DNA from: an uncultured Oscillospiraceae bacterium
Lineage (GTDB): Bacteria > Bacillota > Clostridia > Oscillospirales > Oscillospiraceae
Length of the DNA: 48,540 bases
Reading direction: 5' to 3'
NCBI GenBank assembly: GCA_934597535.1
Contig: CAKTRT010000006.1
Location: forward strand, 1-48,540
The notes under the pieces are model-generated. The model saw only the letters and a program-made list of their open reading frames with translations, made no database searches and was not told the DNA's origin. This document shows, piece by piece, positions 16,919 through 25,929 of this stretch. The position numbers and the translations under genes were made by a program. Positions within the stretch are counted from its first letter, which is position 1; every line of letters starts with the position of its first letter.

Positions 16919-18085
16919 TTATCCGCCGATGGCAGGGCTTTCACGCAGAATATAGACTGTCTTTACGCCCAGCATCCTGCACAGCGCCGTCTTGAGCGCA
17001 AGGTCGCTCTCGCTCTCGTACCACACGCACAGCGTCGTGCCGCCGCCCCTGCGGTACAGGTAGGAGCTTTCATACTGCGCGGAACGGTGAAAGCTGGTGT
17101 TTTTCGTATCGGCCAGCATCTGCTCCAGCGCTTCCGCCGTCAGTGTCTCCGCCTCGGCAAGCGCCACGCCCTTTCCGTTCACCTTCTGCGCCAGCGGCTC
17201 CGCGCCCAGCAGCACGCTGCCGCCCTTGCCCGCAAGCACCGCCGCGGCATAGACCTCCTCGAGCGCGGCGCACGGGCTGACGGCCTGCTCCCCCTTGCGC
17301 GCAGCGTGCCCAATGGTGAAAACGCAGTCCGTCTCCGGCACATCGAGCGTGCTCGGTTCACCCTCGGCCGCAGTCCAGTGCGCCTCCTTGACGCTCACGC
17401 CCGCGTGCAGCCGATCGTAGGCGCGCAGCAGGACGGCTGCCGCCTGCTCGCGCGTGGCGGTCGCCTTCGGGTCAAAGTTGCGGCTGTTCACGCCCGTCAT
17501 GATGCCCATGCGGTAGGCAAGGGCGATGTAGCCGCGGTTGGTCGTGCAGTCGGCAAAGGGGCAGTTTTTCCCGATGTGCGCCGTCAGGCCGGCGAAGCCC
17601 AGCGTATCGCTCTGCACCGGCTGCGCGTCCGCATCGGCGATGATGCCGGCCAGAACTCCGTAGCCCAGCGCACGCACGGTCATAGCCGCCATCTCCTCGC
17701 GCGTGACCGCATCCTCCGGGCGGCAGAGCCTGCTATGCCCGGAAAACACACCGTGCGCGTTTGCGGTCTCGATCACGCCGTAGTACCACTTGGCCGTGTT
17801 CTGATTATCGTCGAAGCTGCCCTTCTCCGGCGTGACGGTCTGCCAGCCCATCAGCCGGCACAGCGCCGCGGCATAAGCCGCGCGCGTCATCTCCTGCTTC
17901 AGCCCGAACCTGCCGCTGCCCACGCCCTGCAAAAGGCCCAACTGTGTGCAGCGGCTCACGCTCTGCGCCGCCCAGTGCCCATCCGGCACATCGGAATAGC
18001 CCGAGATGTTCGCGGCGGCGGCAAGCGTCATCGTCATCAGCAGAGCCAGCAGCAGCGCCGTCAGTCGCATTGTCCATCGTTTCAT
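16919..18085 (-). CDS. Secreted protein with three SLH repeats and an unassigned C-terminal domain
   Basis: A 388-residue protein with a clear signal peptide (residues 1-24, KRWTMRLTALLLALLMTMTLAAAA). Three S-layer homology repeats follow: YSDVPDGHWAAQSVSRCTQLGLLQGVGSGRFG, FDDNQNTAKWYYGVIETANAHGVFSG, and FADCTTNRGYIALAYRMGIMTGVNSRNFDPKATATREQAAAVLLRAYD. SLH repeats bind pyruvylated cell-wall polymers, so the product is probably anchored to the wall. The last 155 residues, with several Cys and a terminal Leu/Val-rich strand, match no family I recognise. GAGGGAG precedes the ATG. Its promoter is at 18123-18152. Confidence 0.85.
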   Translation of the reverse strand: MKRWTMRLTALLLALLMTMTLAAAANISGYSDVPDGHWAAQSVSRCTQLGLLQGVGSGRFGLKQEMTRAAYAAALCRLMGWQTVTPEKGSFDDNQNTAKWYYGVIETANAHGVFSGHSRLCRPEDAVTREEMAAMTVRALGYGVLAGIIADADAQPVQSDTLGFAGLTAHIGKNCPFADCTTNRGYIALAYRMGIMTGVNSRNFDPKATATREQAAAVLLRAYDRLHAGVSVKEAHWTAAEGEPSTLDVPETDCVFTIGHAARKGEQAVSPCAALEEVYAAAVLAGKGGSVLLGAEPLAQKVNGKGVALAEAETLTAEALEQMLADTKNTSFHRSAQYESSYLYRRGGGTTLCVWYESESDLALKTALCRMLGVKTVYILRESPAIGG

Positions 18086-18122
18086 TCGTGTTTTCTCCCT
18101 CTTTCAGCGGTCTTTGAGCCGT

Positions 18123-18152
18123 ATTGTAGCACAAAGACCGCTGCCGCGTCAA
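18123..18152 (-). promoter_or_regulatory. Sigma-A promoter of the SLH gene
   Basis: On the minus strand TTGACG (18147-18152), 18 bp, TACAAT (18123-18128), 37 bp before the ATG. A weaker plus-strand candidate for recJ, TTGTTA at 18181-18186 with TAATAG at 18203-18208, lies alongside. Confidence 0.7.
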
Positions 18153-18249
18153 ATTTTCCTCTTTACCTTTCCTCGCATTTTTGTTAAAATAGTAGATTGA
18201 AATAATAGACTGCGGCAGTATTGCCAACAGGAAAGAAGGTGAGCGGTCC

Positions 18250-20322
18250 GTGAAATATGAGCGCTGGCAGATCCCTGCCGCACCGGAGCACACCGTGGAG
18301 GCGCTGATGGACGCGGGTTACCCTTATCTGGTCTCATCGGTGCTGGCCTCGCGCGGCGTTGAAACGAGCGAGCAGGCCGCCGAAGCGCTGGAGCGCGAGC
18401 ATACGCTTCACTATTCCCCGTTTCTGATGAAGGATATGGACAAGGCTGTCGAACGCATCAACACGGCCTTTGCACGCGGCGAAAAGCTCGCTGTCTTCGG
18501 CGATTACGATGTGGACGGCATCACCTCCACCTGCCTTCTCACCGACTATCTCCGCTCGCGCGGCGCAGATGTGACCATGCATATCCCCCGCCGCATCGAG
18601 GAGGGCTACGGCCTTGGCTGCGACGCCATCCGCGCCCTTGCGGAGTCCGGCGTAACGCTGATCGTCACAGTGGACTGCGGCATTACGGGCGTGGAGGAAA
18701 CGGCCTACGCAGCATCCCTCGGCGTAGACCTTGTCATTACCGATCACCACGAATGCAAGGAGCAGCTGCCCGATGCCTGCGCCGTCGTCGATCCGCACCG
18801 GCCGGACTGCCCGTATCCGTTCAAGCATTTAGCGGGCGTGGGTGTGGCGCTGGGACTTGTTTTGGCGCTCGGCGAGGGGCGTGAGGACGCGCTGTTCGCG
18901 CGCTACTGCACGCTCGCCGCCATTGGCACGATCGCCGACGTCATGCGCATGGAGGGCGAGAACCGCACCATCGTGCAGTGCGGCCTTGAGGGTATCGACC
19001 GCAGCGACTTCACCGGTCTGCACGCGCTGCTGCGCGAAGCGGGTCTTACCTCGCGCCCCATTTCCTCCATTCAGATCGGCTTTGTGCTTGCCCCGCGCAT
19101 CAATGCCGCAGGGCGCATGGGCCGCGCCGAGCTTGCCGCCGAGCTGCTGCTGACCGACGATCCCGCCCGCGCGGAGAACCTTGCGCGCGAGCTGTGCGAG
19201 CTGAACCGCGAGCGGCAGAGCGTGGAGCAGGACATCTTCCGCCGCGCCATCGAGCAGATGGAAGATCTGCCTGAGAGCGAGCGCAGCGCGCTCGTGCTTT
19301 CGAGCGAGGACTGGCACCAGGGCGTCGTCGGCATCGTGGCGTCCCGGCTTTCTGAAAAATTTTCCTGCCCGAGCTTTATGATCCACCTCTCCGGCGGGTC
19401 GGGCAAGGGTTCGTGCCGCAGCTACGGCGGCTTCAACCTCTTCAGCGCGCTCGAGGCGTGCTCCGATCTTCTCGTCAGCTTCGGCGGGCACGAGCTGGCC
19501 GCCGGCTTCACGATCGAAGAGCGCAACATCCCCGCCTTCCGCACGCGGATGAACCAGTATGTCCGCGCTCACACGGGCGAGAGCGCGCCGGTCTCGTCCC
19601 TCGAGATCGACGTGGATCTGACGCGCCCCGCGCTCGTCTCGCTTGAGGAGGTCGAGTCGCTCTCGCTGCTCGAGCCTTACGGCGCGGGCAATAACCGCCC
19701 CGTTTTCTGTCTGCGCGGCGCGACGCTCGAGAGTATGCAGAGCGTGGGGCAGAACCGGCATCTGAAGCTCAAGCTGCAAAAGAGCCGCGTGAGCTTCGAC
19801 GGCATCTTTTTTTCCACCACGAGCGAAGAATGCGGCGTTTGCGCGGGCATGCGCGTGGACGCGGCGTTCTATCTGCAGGTGAACGAGTTTCGCTCCCAGC
19901 GCTCCATCCAGCTCCAGCTCATCGACCTGCGCCCCTCGCTTGACCCCAGCGGGCGCGAGAACGAGGCGCTCTCGCTTTGCCGCGAGCTGATCGGCGGCGG
20001 CACGCTTTCGCCGCGCGACGCGGCGCGGGCGCTTCCCTCGCGCGACCAGTTCGTGCGCGCATGGCGTATTTTAGAGCGCGAAGTGGGAAACGATGGCGTC
20101 AGCGAACCCATGCTGCCGCTGCTGCGGCGGCTGAGCGCCGAAATGGTCGGTGCGGAGACTTTCCTGCGCATGGCGATGTGCCTGCAGGTCTTCGCCGAGC
20201 GCGGGCTGCTCACCATCGAGCAGGACGAAGCCTCTCTCACGCTCCGCCTGACGGCGGACGGAAAAAAGGTCGAGCTGGATGCAAGCCCCTATCTTTCCGC
20301 GCTGCACGGCTTTCTTTCGTGA
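18250..20322 (+). CDS. recJ: Single-stranded-DNA-specific exonuclease RecJ
   Basis: A 690-residue DHH-superfamily nuclease. Motifs are FGDYDVDGITST (near residue 82), VTVDCGITG, VITDHHECKEQLPDA with the DHH triad near residue 165, AARINAAGRMG-type RINAAGRMG, and the DHHA1 motif FGGHELAAGFTI near residue 415, followed by an OB-fold region. It degrades single-stranded DNA 5' to 3' in recombination and mismatch repair. Translation starts at GTG 18250 behind GAAGGTGAG. The next gene, rel, starts 30 bp later, the usual recJ-rel pairing of Firmicutes but without apt between them. Confidence 0.97.
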   Translation: MKYERWQIPAAPEHTVEALMDAGYPYLVSSVLASRGVETSEQAAEALEREHTLHYSPFLMKDMDKAVERINTAFARGEKLAVFGDYDVDGITSTCLLTDYLRSRGADVTMHIPRRIEEGYGLGCDAIRALAESGVTLIVTVDCGITGVEETAYAASLGVDLVITDHHECKEQLPDACAVVDPHRPDCPYPFKHLAGVGVALGLVLALGEGREDALFARYCTLAAIGTIADVMRMEGENRTIVQCGLEGIDRSDFTGLHALLREAGLTSRPISSIQIGFVLAPRINAAGRMGRAELAAELLLTDDPARAENLARELCELNRERQSVEQDIFRRAIEQMEDLPESERSALVLSSEDWHQGVVGIVASRLSEKFSCPSFMIHLSGGSGKGSCRSYGGFNLFSALEACSDLLVSFGGHELAAGFTIEERNIPAFRTRMNQYVRAHTGESAPVSSLEIDVDLTRPALVSLEEVESLSLLEPYGAGNNRPVFCLRGATLESMQSVGQNRHLKLKLQKSRVSFDGIFFSTTSEECGVCAGMRVDAAFYLQVNEFRSQRSIQLQLIDLRPSLDPSGRENEALSLCRELIGGGTLSPRDAARALPSRDQFVRAWRILEREVGNDGVSEPMLPLLRRLSAEMVGAETFLRMAMCLQVFAERGLLTIEQDEASLTLRLTADGKKVELDASPYLSALHGFLS

Positions 20323-20352
20323 TTATTCGTGATTAAAGGAGACGATTCGGAT

Positions 20353-22653
20353 ATGACAGCACAGGATAAAACGTTAAAAGAGAATACCGCTTCGGCTCCT
20401 CTCCAAATCGTCGCGCCCGGCGCCTGCGTGGAGACCGGCGAGCATGCAAAGCTCGTGCTCGGCATGTACGACCACCTTGTCGAGACGATCCGTCAGTACA
20501 ACCCCAGCGCGGACTTTGCCCAGATCGACAAGGCCTTCCGCTATGCCGACACGCACCACAACGGCCAGCTCCGCAAAGACGGCTCGCCGTTTATCACGCA
20601 CCCGCTCGCCGTCGCGCAGATCATCGCAGAGGAGCTGCGGCTCGACAGCGAGTCCATCGAGGCCGCCCTCATGCACGACTGCATCGAGGATACCTCTGCC
20701 ACGTATGCCGAGATCGCCAAGGAATTCTCCCCTGCGGTCGCGGATCTGGTCGAGGGCGTCTCCAAGCTCACGCGCGTAAAGTATGCGAGCAAGGAAGAAG
20801 AGCAGATGGAAAACCTGCGCAAGATGCTCATGGCCATGGCCAAGGACATCCGCGTCATTCTCATCAAGCTGGCCGACCGCACGCACAACATGCGCACCAT
20901 GGAATACCAGACGGCGGAAAAGCAGCGGCAGAAGTCGCTTGAGACGATGGAGATCTACGCGCCCATCGCTCACCGTCTCGGTATGCAGAAGATCAAGTGG
21001 GAGCTGGAGGATCTTTCGCTCAAATACCTCGATCCCGTGGGCTACGAGGAGATCACCCGCTCGCTCGAGGCCAAGCACGAGGAATATGAATCCTTTATGG
21101 AGCGCGTGCAGGGACAGATCGAATCGCGGTTACAGGAACTGCACGTGCCCTACCGCAAGGTTTACGGGCGCATGAAGCACCCCTACAGCATCTACCGCAA
21201 GATGTACGCCCAGAGCAAGACGATGGACGAGGTGCTGGATCTTTTCGCCTTTCGTGTCATCGTCGATACCGTGGCCGACTGCTACAACGTGCTCGGCATC
21301 ATCCACGATCTCTATCGCCCCGTGCTCGGCCGGTTCAAGGACTATATCGGCACGCCCAAGCCGAACATGTACCAGTCGCTCCACACCACCGTCATCGGCG
21401 CCGACGGCATCCCCTTCGAGGTGCAGATCCGCACGCAGGAGATGCACGAGATCGCAGAATACGGCGTGGCGGCGCACTGGAAGTACAAGCAGGGCATCTC
21501 CGGCAGCGCCAACGAGCACAACTACGAATGGGTGCGCCGCCTTCTCGAAAACCAGGAGAACACCGACGCGGAGGAATTTGTCCACACGCTCAAGGTCGAT
21601 ATGTTTGCCGACGAGGTGTTCGTCTTTTCCCCGCGCGGCGACGTGACAAACCTTCCCGCCGGCGCGACGCCCATCGACTTTGCCTACTCCATCCACTCCG
21701 CCATCGGCAACCGTATGACGGGCGCAAAGGTCAACGGGCGCATCGCCCCGCTCGACTATCAGCTCAAAAACGGCGACGTGGTGGAGATCCTGACCTCCAA
21801 GAGCGCGCACGGCCCCAGCCGCGACTGGCTAAAGATCGCCCAGTCGAGCGAGGCGCGCAGCAAGATCCGCCAGTGGTTCAAGAAGGAGCGCCGCGAGGAG
21901 AATATCATCAACGGCCGCATGTCCTTTGAAGCCGAACTCAAGCACCTCGGCATCCCGATGAACGAGGTGCTTGGCACCGACATCGAGGCCGCGCTGCTCA
22001 AGAAGACCTCGTTCGGCTCGATGGATGAGATGTACGCCGCCATCGGCTACGGCGGTTTTTCCGCGCAGAAGGCCGTCAACCGCATCCACGACGAGATCGT
22101 CAAGCTGGAAAAGCAGCGCAAGGAGGAGCGCGCCGCCACCGTGCCGGTCGATAATTCCGGCGCGACGCGCCCGGCCATCCCCAAGCGCACGAAGAGCGAG
22201 CAGGGCATCGTGGTCGAGGGACTTTCGAACTGCCTTGTCAAATTCTCCAAGTGCTGCACACCCGTTCCCGGCGATGAGATCGTCGGCTTCATCACGCGCG
22301 GCTACGGCGTGTCCGTCCACCGCTGCGACTGCCCCAACGCCGCGCCCGAGCGCCGCAAGCCCGAGGAGCGCGGCCGCTGGATCAAGGTGAGCTGGGGCAC
22401 GGACGTGAAGGAATCCTACCAGACCACGCTCGACATCTACGCCAAGGACCGCCTCGACCTCGTGCTCGATGTCTCCGCCGCGCTCTCGTCCTCGCAGACG
22501 CGCGTGGCGTCCATCAACGCGACGACGACCGCCGACGGCTTTGCCGTCATCCACCTCAACATCTATGTTTCCGATGCCGAGCACCTTGGCGCAGTCATGC
22601 GCAGGCTGCACCAGATCAGCGGAGTGATGAAGGTGGATCGCCCTGCGGGCTAA
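20353..22653 (+). CDS. rel: Bifunctional (p)ppGpp synthetase/hydrolase
   Basis: A 766-residue long RelA/SpoT homologue. The HD hydrolase domain has ITHPLAVAQII and HDCIEDT near residue 108. The synthetase domain has YGRMKHPYSIYRKM and RFKDYIGTPKPNMYQSLHT near residue 327; the RxKD form is the one found in bifunctional enzymes, not the ExDD of E. coli RelA. A TGS domain (VFVFSPRGDVTNLP, near residue 420), a zinc-type CCTPVPGDEIVGF region and a C-terminal ACT domain complete the regulatory half. ATG 20353 has AAAGGAG upstream; an in-frame GTG at 20329 is less likely. A long repeat follows the stop immediately. Confidence 0.97.
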   Translation: MTAQDKTLKENTASAPLQIVAPGACVETGEHAKLVLGMYDHLVETIRQYNPSADFAQIDKAFRYADTHHNGQLRKDGSPFITHPLAVAQIIAEELRLDSESIEAALMHDCIEDTSATYAEIAKEFSPAVADLVEGVSKLTRVKYASKEEEQMENLRKMLMAMAKDIRVILIKLADRTHNMRTMEYQTAEKQRQKSLETMEIYAPIAHRLGMQKIKWELEDLSLKYLDPVGYEEITRSLEAKHEEYESFMERVQGQIESRLQELHVPYRKVYGRMKHPYSIYRKMYAQSKTMDEVLDLFAFRVIVDTVADCYNVLGIIHDLYRPVLGRFKDYIGTPKPNMYQSLHTTVIGADGIPFEVQIRTQEMHEIAEYGVAAHWKYKQGISGSANEHNYEWVRRLLENQENTDAEEFVHTLKVDMFADEVFVFSPRGDVTNLPAGATPIDFAYSIHSAIGNRMTGAKVNGRIAPLDYQLKNGDVVEILTSKSAHGPSRDWLKIAQSSEARSKIRQWFKKERREENIINGRMSFEAELKHLGIPMNEVLGTDIEAALLKKTSFGSMDEMYAAIGYGGFSAQKAVNRIHDEIVKLEKQRKEERAATVPVDNSGATRPAIPKRTKSEQGIVVEGLSNCLVKFSKCCTPVPGDEIVGFITRGYGVSVHRCDCPNAAPERRKPEERGRWIKVSWGTDVKESYQTTLDIYAKDRLDLVLDVSAALSSSQTRVASINATTTADGFAVIHLNIYVSDAEHLGAVMRRLHQISGVMKVDRPAG

Positions 22654-22655
22654 AT

Positions 22656-23330
22656 TCCGCGCATCGCGCGGAGAGAAATGCCGCCTGCGGGCGGCAGGAC
22701 CACACCCCCCATTTTCTTTCCCGAGAAAGAAAACGGGCGGTGTGACCGTCCAAAAGAAAGGCGTTTGATTGGCAGCCCCAAGCTCGAACAACCTTTATGC
22801 CTCCGGAATGCAACTGCCTGCGTGCGGCGGAGCCGCGTCAGCTTTGCAAGACGATTTGCCTCTGCTTCTACTACCCGCTGTTGCGCAGCCGTTGGCAGCT
22901 CTGCTGCCTTACGGATGCGGCACACCCCTTGCGGGTGCCGCTCTGCTGATCTTGCGCAAGTGCAGCCTAATCGCCGTCTACCGATAATACGATATCGCGG
23001 CGAGCGTCAGCAATGCCGCCTTGGCAGGCAAACACAAGATTGCACCAATCCGAAGTAGACGGAGATTGCTAAAGGGTAACGAATCGCAGGCAAAGCGGCA
23101 GCGAAGATAGAAGCACACCAAGTCGTTTAGATTCATCACTTGGCAGGCACCCGATTCCGCAGGCTGAGCACTTCTTCAAGCTACAAACTCACAATGTCGG
23201 GGGTCGAGGGGAACTCCCCTCGTCCTTCTCTGGGGGATACAAAGGGGGTATTCTCTTCGAGAAGAGAATACCCCCTTTGACCCGCGCTCCCCACGGCAGT
23301 GGGGACCAAAACGCCGCCCCTTTGGGGCAT
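22656..23330 (+). repeat. Structured intergenic repeat family 1, copy 1 (rel-dtd)
   Basis: This fills nearly all of a 692-bp gap between rel and dtd. It matches 41574-42230 in inverted orientation over its length. Hairpins in order: 22656-22672; 22679-22696; 22708-22737 (CCCATTTTCTTTC arm with a conserved A-C mismatch); 22824-22836; GGCAGC-TCT-GCTGCC at 22894-22908; GCGGCAC/GTGCCGC at 22917-22941; CGAGGGG-AACT-CCCCTCG at 23205-23222; a 17-bp stem with CGAG loop at 23241-23278; 23288-23305; 23316-23328. The last hairpin runs into the dtd ribosome site. No convincing gene lies inside. Confidence 0.85.
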
Positions 23331-23345
23331 AGAAAGGAATCTATC

Positions 23346-23810
23346 ATGCGAGCAGTATTGACTAAGGTTAAACACGCCTCCGTTACGATCGACGGAGAGC
23401 TCAAGGGCAAGATCGGCAGGGGCTTTTTGATCCTGCTGGGCGTTGCGCCTGACGACACGGAAGAAAAATGCCGCAAAATGGCAGACAAGCTCTGCTCGCT
23501 GCGCATTTTTGACGATGAAAATGACAAGATCAACCTCTCGCTCGACGACGTCGGCGGGGAATTGCTCATCATCTCGCAGTTCACGCTCTACGGCAACTGC
23601 CGCAAGGGCCGCCGCCCCGAATTTTTAAGCGCCGCGCGGCCGGAGATCGCTATCCCGATGTACGAAAAATTTGTGGACATCTGCCGCGAGAAGGGCTACC
23701 ATGTAGAGACCGGTGAGTTCGGCGCCTACATGGAGGTCGAATCGCTCAACGACGGGCCGTTTACGCTGATCGTCGATTCCGCCGATCTGGACGCGCCCAA
23801 AAAACAGTGA
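23346..23810 (+). CDS. dtd: D-aminoacyl-tRNA deacylase
   Basis: A 154-residue DTD of normal length. It removes D-amino acids (and glycine) wrongly attached to tRNA. The two active-site motifs are [22 protein letters not shown] (SQFTL with catalytic Thr region) and the C-terminal [11 protein letters not shown], which carries the cross-subunit Gly-cisPro. ATG 23346 has AAAGGAA upstream; the frame extends further back only through the repeat and is not used. It is classically the neighbour of rel, here pushed away by the 675-bp repeat. Confidence 0.96.
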   Translation: MRAVLTKVKHASVTIDGELKGKIGRGFLILLGVAPDDTEEKCRKMADKLCSLRIFDDENDKINLSLDDVGGELLIISQFTLYGNCRKGRRPEFLSAARPEIAIPMYEKFVDICREKGYHVETGEFGAYMEVESLNDGPFTLIVDSADLDAPKKQ

Positions 23811-23829
23811 CCGGAAAGGAGCCTCTGCC

Positions 23830-24444
23830 GTGAAAATCATCACCACCGTCGTCGGCGCATTGCAGACGAACTGCTATCTGCTCATTGACGAAAAGACGAA
23901 GCTTGCCGCGCTCATCGACCCGGGCGACGAGGCGGAAAAGCTGCTCGCGCTCGTGAAAAGCGAGGGCGTGACGCTCAAATACATCCTTTTGACCCATGGT
24001 CATCGCGACCACACGCTCGCCGTGCCCGCGCTCAAAAAGGCCCTGCCGGACGCTGCCGTTTACATTGGACGCGGCGACGAGCACTCCACCGGCATCTACC
24101 ACTACCCGATGGCCGACCTTGTTCCCGACCTCAAATTCTACGGTGAGGGCGATACGCTGCCGCTCGGCTCGCTCACGATCCATGTTCTTGCCACGCCGGG
24201 ACACACGCTTGGCGGCGTGACGCTGCTTGTGGGCGACGCGATGTTTTCCGGCGACACGCTGTTCGCCGGCTCCATGGGCCGCACCGATCTCCCCGGCGGC
24301 AGCGACGCGCAGATGCTTTCCTCGCTGCGCAAGCTCGCCCTGCTGAACGGCGACTATACTGTTTACCCCGGCCACATGGATCAGACGACGCTCGCGCGCG
24401 AGAAGGAATGCAATTTCTATCTTTGCGCCGCACTGCGGAAATAA
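23830..24444 (+). CDS. MBL-fold metallo-hydrolase (glyoxalase II-like)
   Basis: A 204-residue metallo-beta-lactamase-fold hydrolase. The metal ligands are in THGHRDH (near residue 57), TPGHTLGG, FSGDTLF and YPGHM. The sequence fits the small glyoxalase II-like group that is common in Firmicutes next to dtd and hemZ; substrate unknown. Translation starts at GTG 23830 with AAAGGAG upstream, 19 bp after dtd, so it is likely co-transcribed with dtd and hemZ. Confidence 0.85.
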   Translation: MKIITTVVGALQTNCYLLIDEKTKLAALIDPGDEAEKLLALVKSEGVTLKYILLTHGHRDHTLAVPALKKALPDAAVYIGRGDEHSTGIYHYPMADLVPDLKFYGEGDTLPLGSLTIHVLATPGHTLGGVTLLVGDAMFSGDTLFAGSMGRTDLPGGSDAQMLSSLRKLALLNGDYTVYPGHMDQTTLAREKECNFYLCAALRK

Positions 24445-24457
24445 GGGACAGCGCCAC

Positions 24458-25927
24458 ATGAAAGTCGAACTCATTGGGCATGATGAAAAATACGCCGTGG
24501 AACAAAGCCTTTTGACGCTTTTCCCCACAGAAAAGCCGGTCTACGGCGCGGTCGATCCCACTGCCGACCCCTGCTGGGCGCGCATCACGCTCACCGAGGA
24601 GCAGGAGCGCGTGCAGGTAACGACAGAGTTGGGGCAGGACGGCAAGTCCGCCGCCCACAGCTACGACTACCCCCTCTCCGGCACGGAGTATGAAAAAGAG
24701 GGGCAGCGCCGCCACGCCGTCGGCATCAGCTTTTTCGGCGCGGCAAAGGACTTGCTCGGCATCTCCCCCGCGTGGGGGAGCCTGACCGGCGTGCGGCCTG
24801 CGAAAGTCGCGCTCTCGCTCATCCGCGAGGGCGGCAAAAGTCGCGCGGAAAAGGAATTGCAGGAGCTCTACTGCGTGCAGCCCGCGCGCGCCCGCCTCGC
24901 CATCGAGGCGGCGGACGCCGGTATCCGCGCCGCGGCGGAGCTGGAGCCGAACGATATCTCGCTCTATGTCGGCATCCCGTTCTGCCCGACGAGGTGCGCG
25001 TATTGCAGCTTCGTGGCGCAGAGCGTCGAAAAGTCGTTCTCGCTCGTCGAGCCGTATCTGGAGGCGCTTTTCGACGAGATCACCGCGGCGGGGCAGCTCG
25101 TGCGCGAGTTGGGGCTGAACGTCAAGTCGTTCTACATGGGCGGCGGCACGCCGACCACGCTGACCGCCGATCAGATGGACCGCCTGCTCACGAAATTGGA
25201 GCAGAATTTTGACTTTGACGGTCTCGCCGAGCTGACGATCGAGGCGGGCCGCCCTGACACGATCGACGAAGAAAAGCTGCGCGTGCTGCGCGCGCACAAC
25301 ACCACGCGCGTTTCCATCAACCCCCAGACGATGGAAGATAACGTGCTTGCGGCCATCGGCCGCCGCCACACGGCGGACGATATTCGCCGCGCGATGGAAC
25401 AGGTCAGGCGCGCGGGCTTCCCGCACGTCAACATGGATCTCATCGCAGGCCTTCCCGAGGATACGCCCGCAGGCTTTGCAAGGAGCCTTGACGAGGTTAT
25501 CTCCATGGGCGCGGACAACATCACGGTGCACACCTTGTCCCTCAAAAAGGGCAGCCGCATCACGCTTGAGGGAAGCCGCATTCCCGGCGCGGAGGAAGTT
25601 GCCGAAATGCTGGACTATGCCGACCCCACGCTGCGTAAGAATGGTTTTGCCCCCTATTACCTCTACCGCCAGAAGTACATGTCCGGCAGCTTTGAAAACG
25701 TCGGCTGGACAAAGCCCGGCGGCACGGGGCTTTACAACATCTACATCATGGAAGAGCTGCACTCCATCCTCTCGCTCGGCGCGGGCGGCTCGACCAAAAT
25801 GGTCGGCGGCGGGCAGATCCGCCGCGCGTTCAATGCCAAATACCCGCGCGAATACATCGATCGGCCGGAAAAGCGCCGCGCGAACCTGATGGACTTCGCC
25901 CGCTTCTACGCCGAACAAGGAGAATGA
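24458..25927 (+). CDS. hemZ: Coproporphyrinogen dehydrogenase HemZ-like radical SAM protein
   Basis: A 489-residue radical SAM protein. An N-terminal region of about 165 residues precedes the core, which has CPTRCAYCSF near residue 175 (CX3CX2C for the SAM [4Fe-4S] cluster), YMGGGTPTTLT, EAGRPDTID and RVSINPQTM. It matches the HemZ branch of the HemN-like family. HemZ is associated with anaerobic oxidative decarboxylation of coproporphyrinogen III, but many clostridia carry it without a full haem pathway, so the reaction is inferred. Its stop overlaps an ATG of the next gene. Confidence 0.88.
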   Translation: MKVELIGHDEKYAVEQSLLTLFPTEKPVYGAVDPTADPCWARITLTEEQERVQVTTELGQDGKSAAHSYDYPLSGTEYEKEGQRRHAVGISFFGAAKDLLGISPAWGSLTGVRPAKVALSLIREGGKSRAEKELQELYCVQPARARLAIEAADAGIRAAAELEPNDISLYVGIPFCPTRCAYCSFVAQSVEKSFSLVEPYLEALFDEITAAGQLVRELGLNVKSFYMGGGTPTTLTADQMDRLLTKLEQNFDFDGLAELTIEAGRPDTIDEEKLRVLRAHNTTRVSINPQTMEDNVLAAIGRRHTADDIRRAMEQVRRAGFPHVNMDLIAGLPEDTPAGFARSLDEVISMGADNITVHTLSLKKGSRITLEGSRIPGAEEVAEMLDYADPTLRKNGFAPYYLYRQKYMSGSFENVGWTKPGGTGLYNIYIMEELHSILSLGAGGSTKMVGGGQIRRAFNAKYPREYIDRPEKRRANLMDFARFYAEQGE

Positions 25928-25929
25928 CT

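Noticed and set aside
22678..23058. A 126-residue Cys/Arg-rich frame in the long repeat
   Set aside because: Not preserved in the second copy; base changes between copies follow hairpin pairing instead of codons.
24173..25918. A 581-residue minus-strand frame opposite the MBL gene and hemZ
   Set aside because: Shadow of hemZ, which has clear radical SAM motifs on the plus strand.
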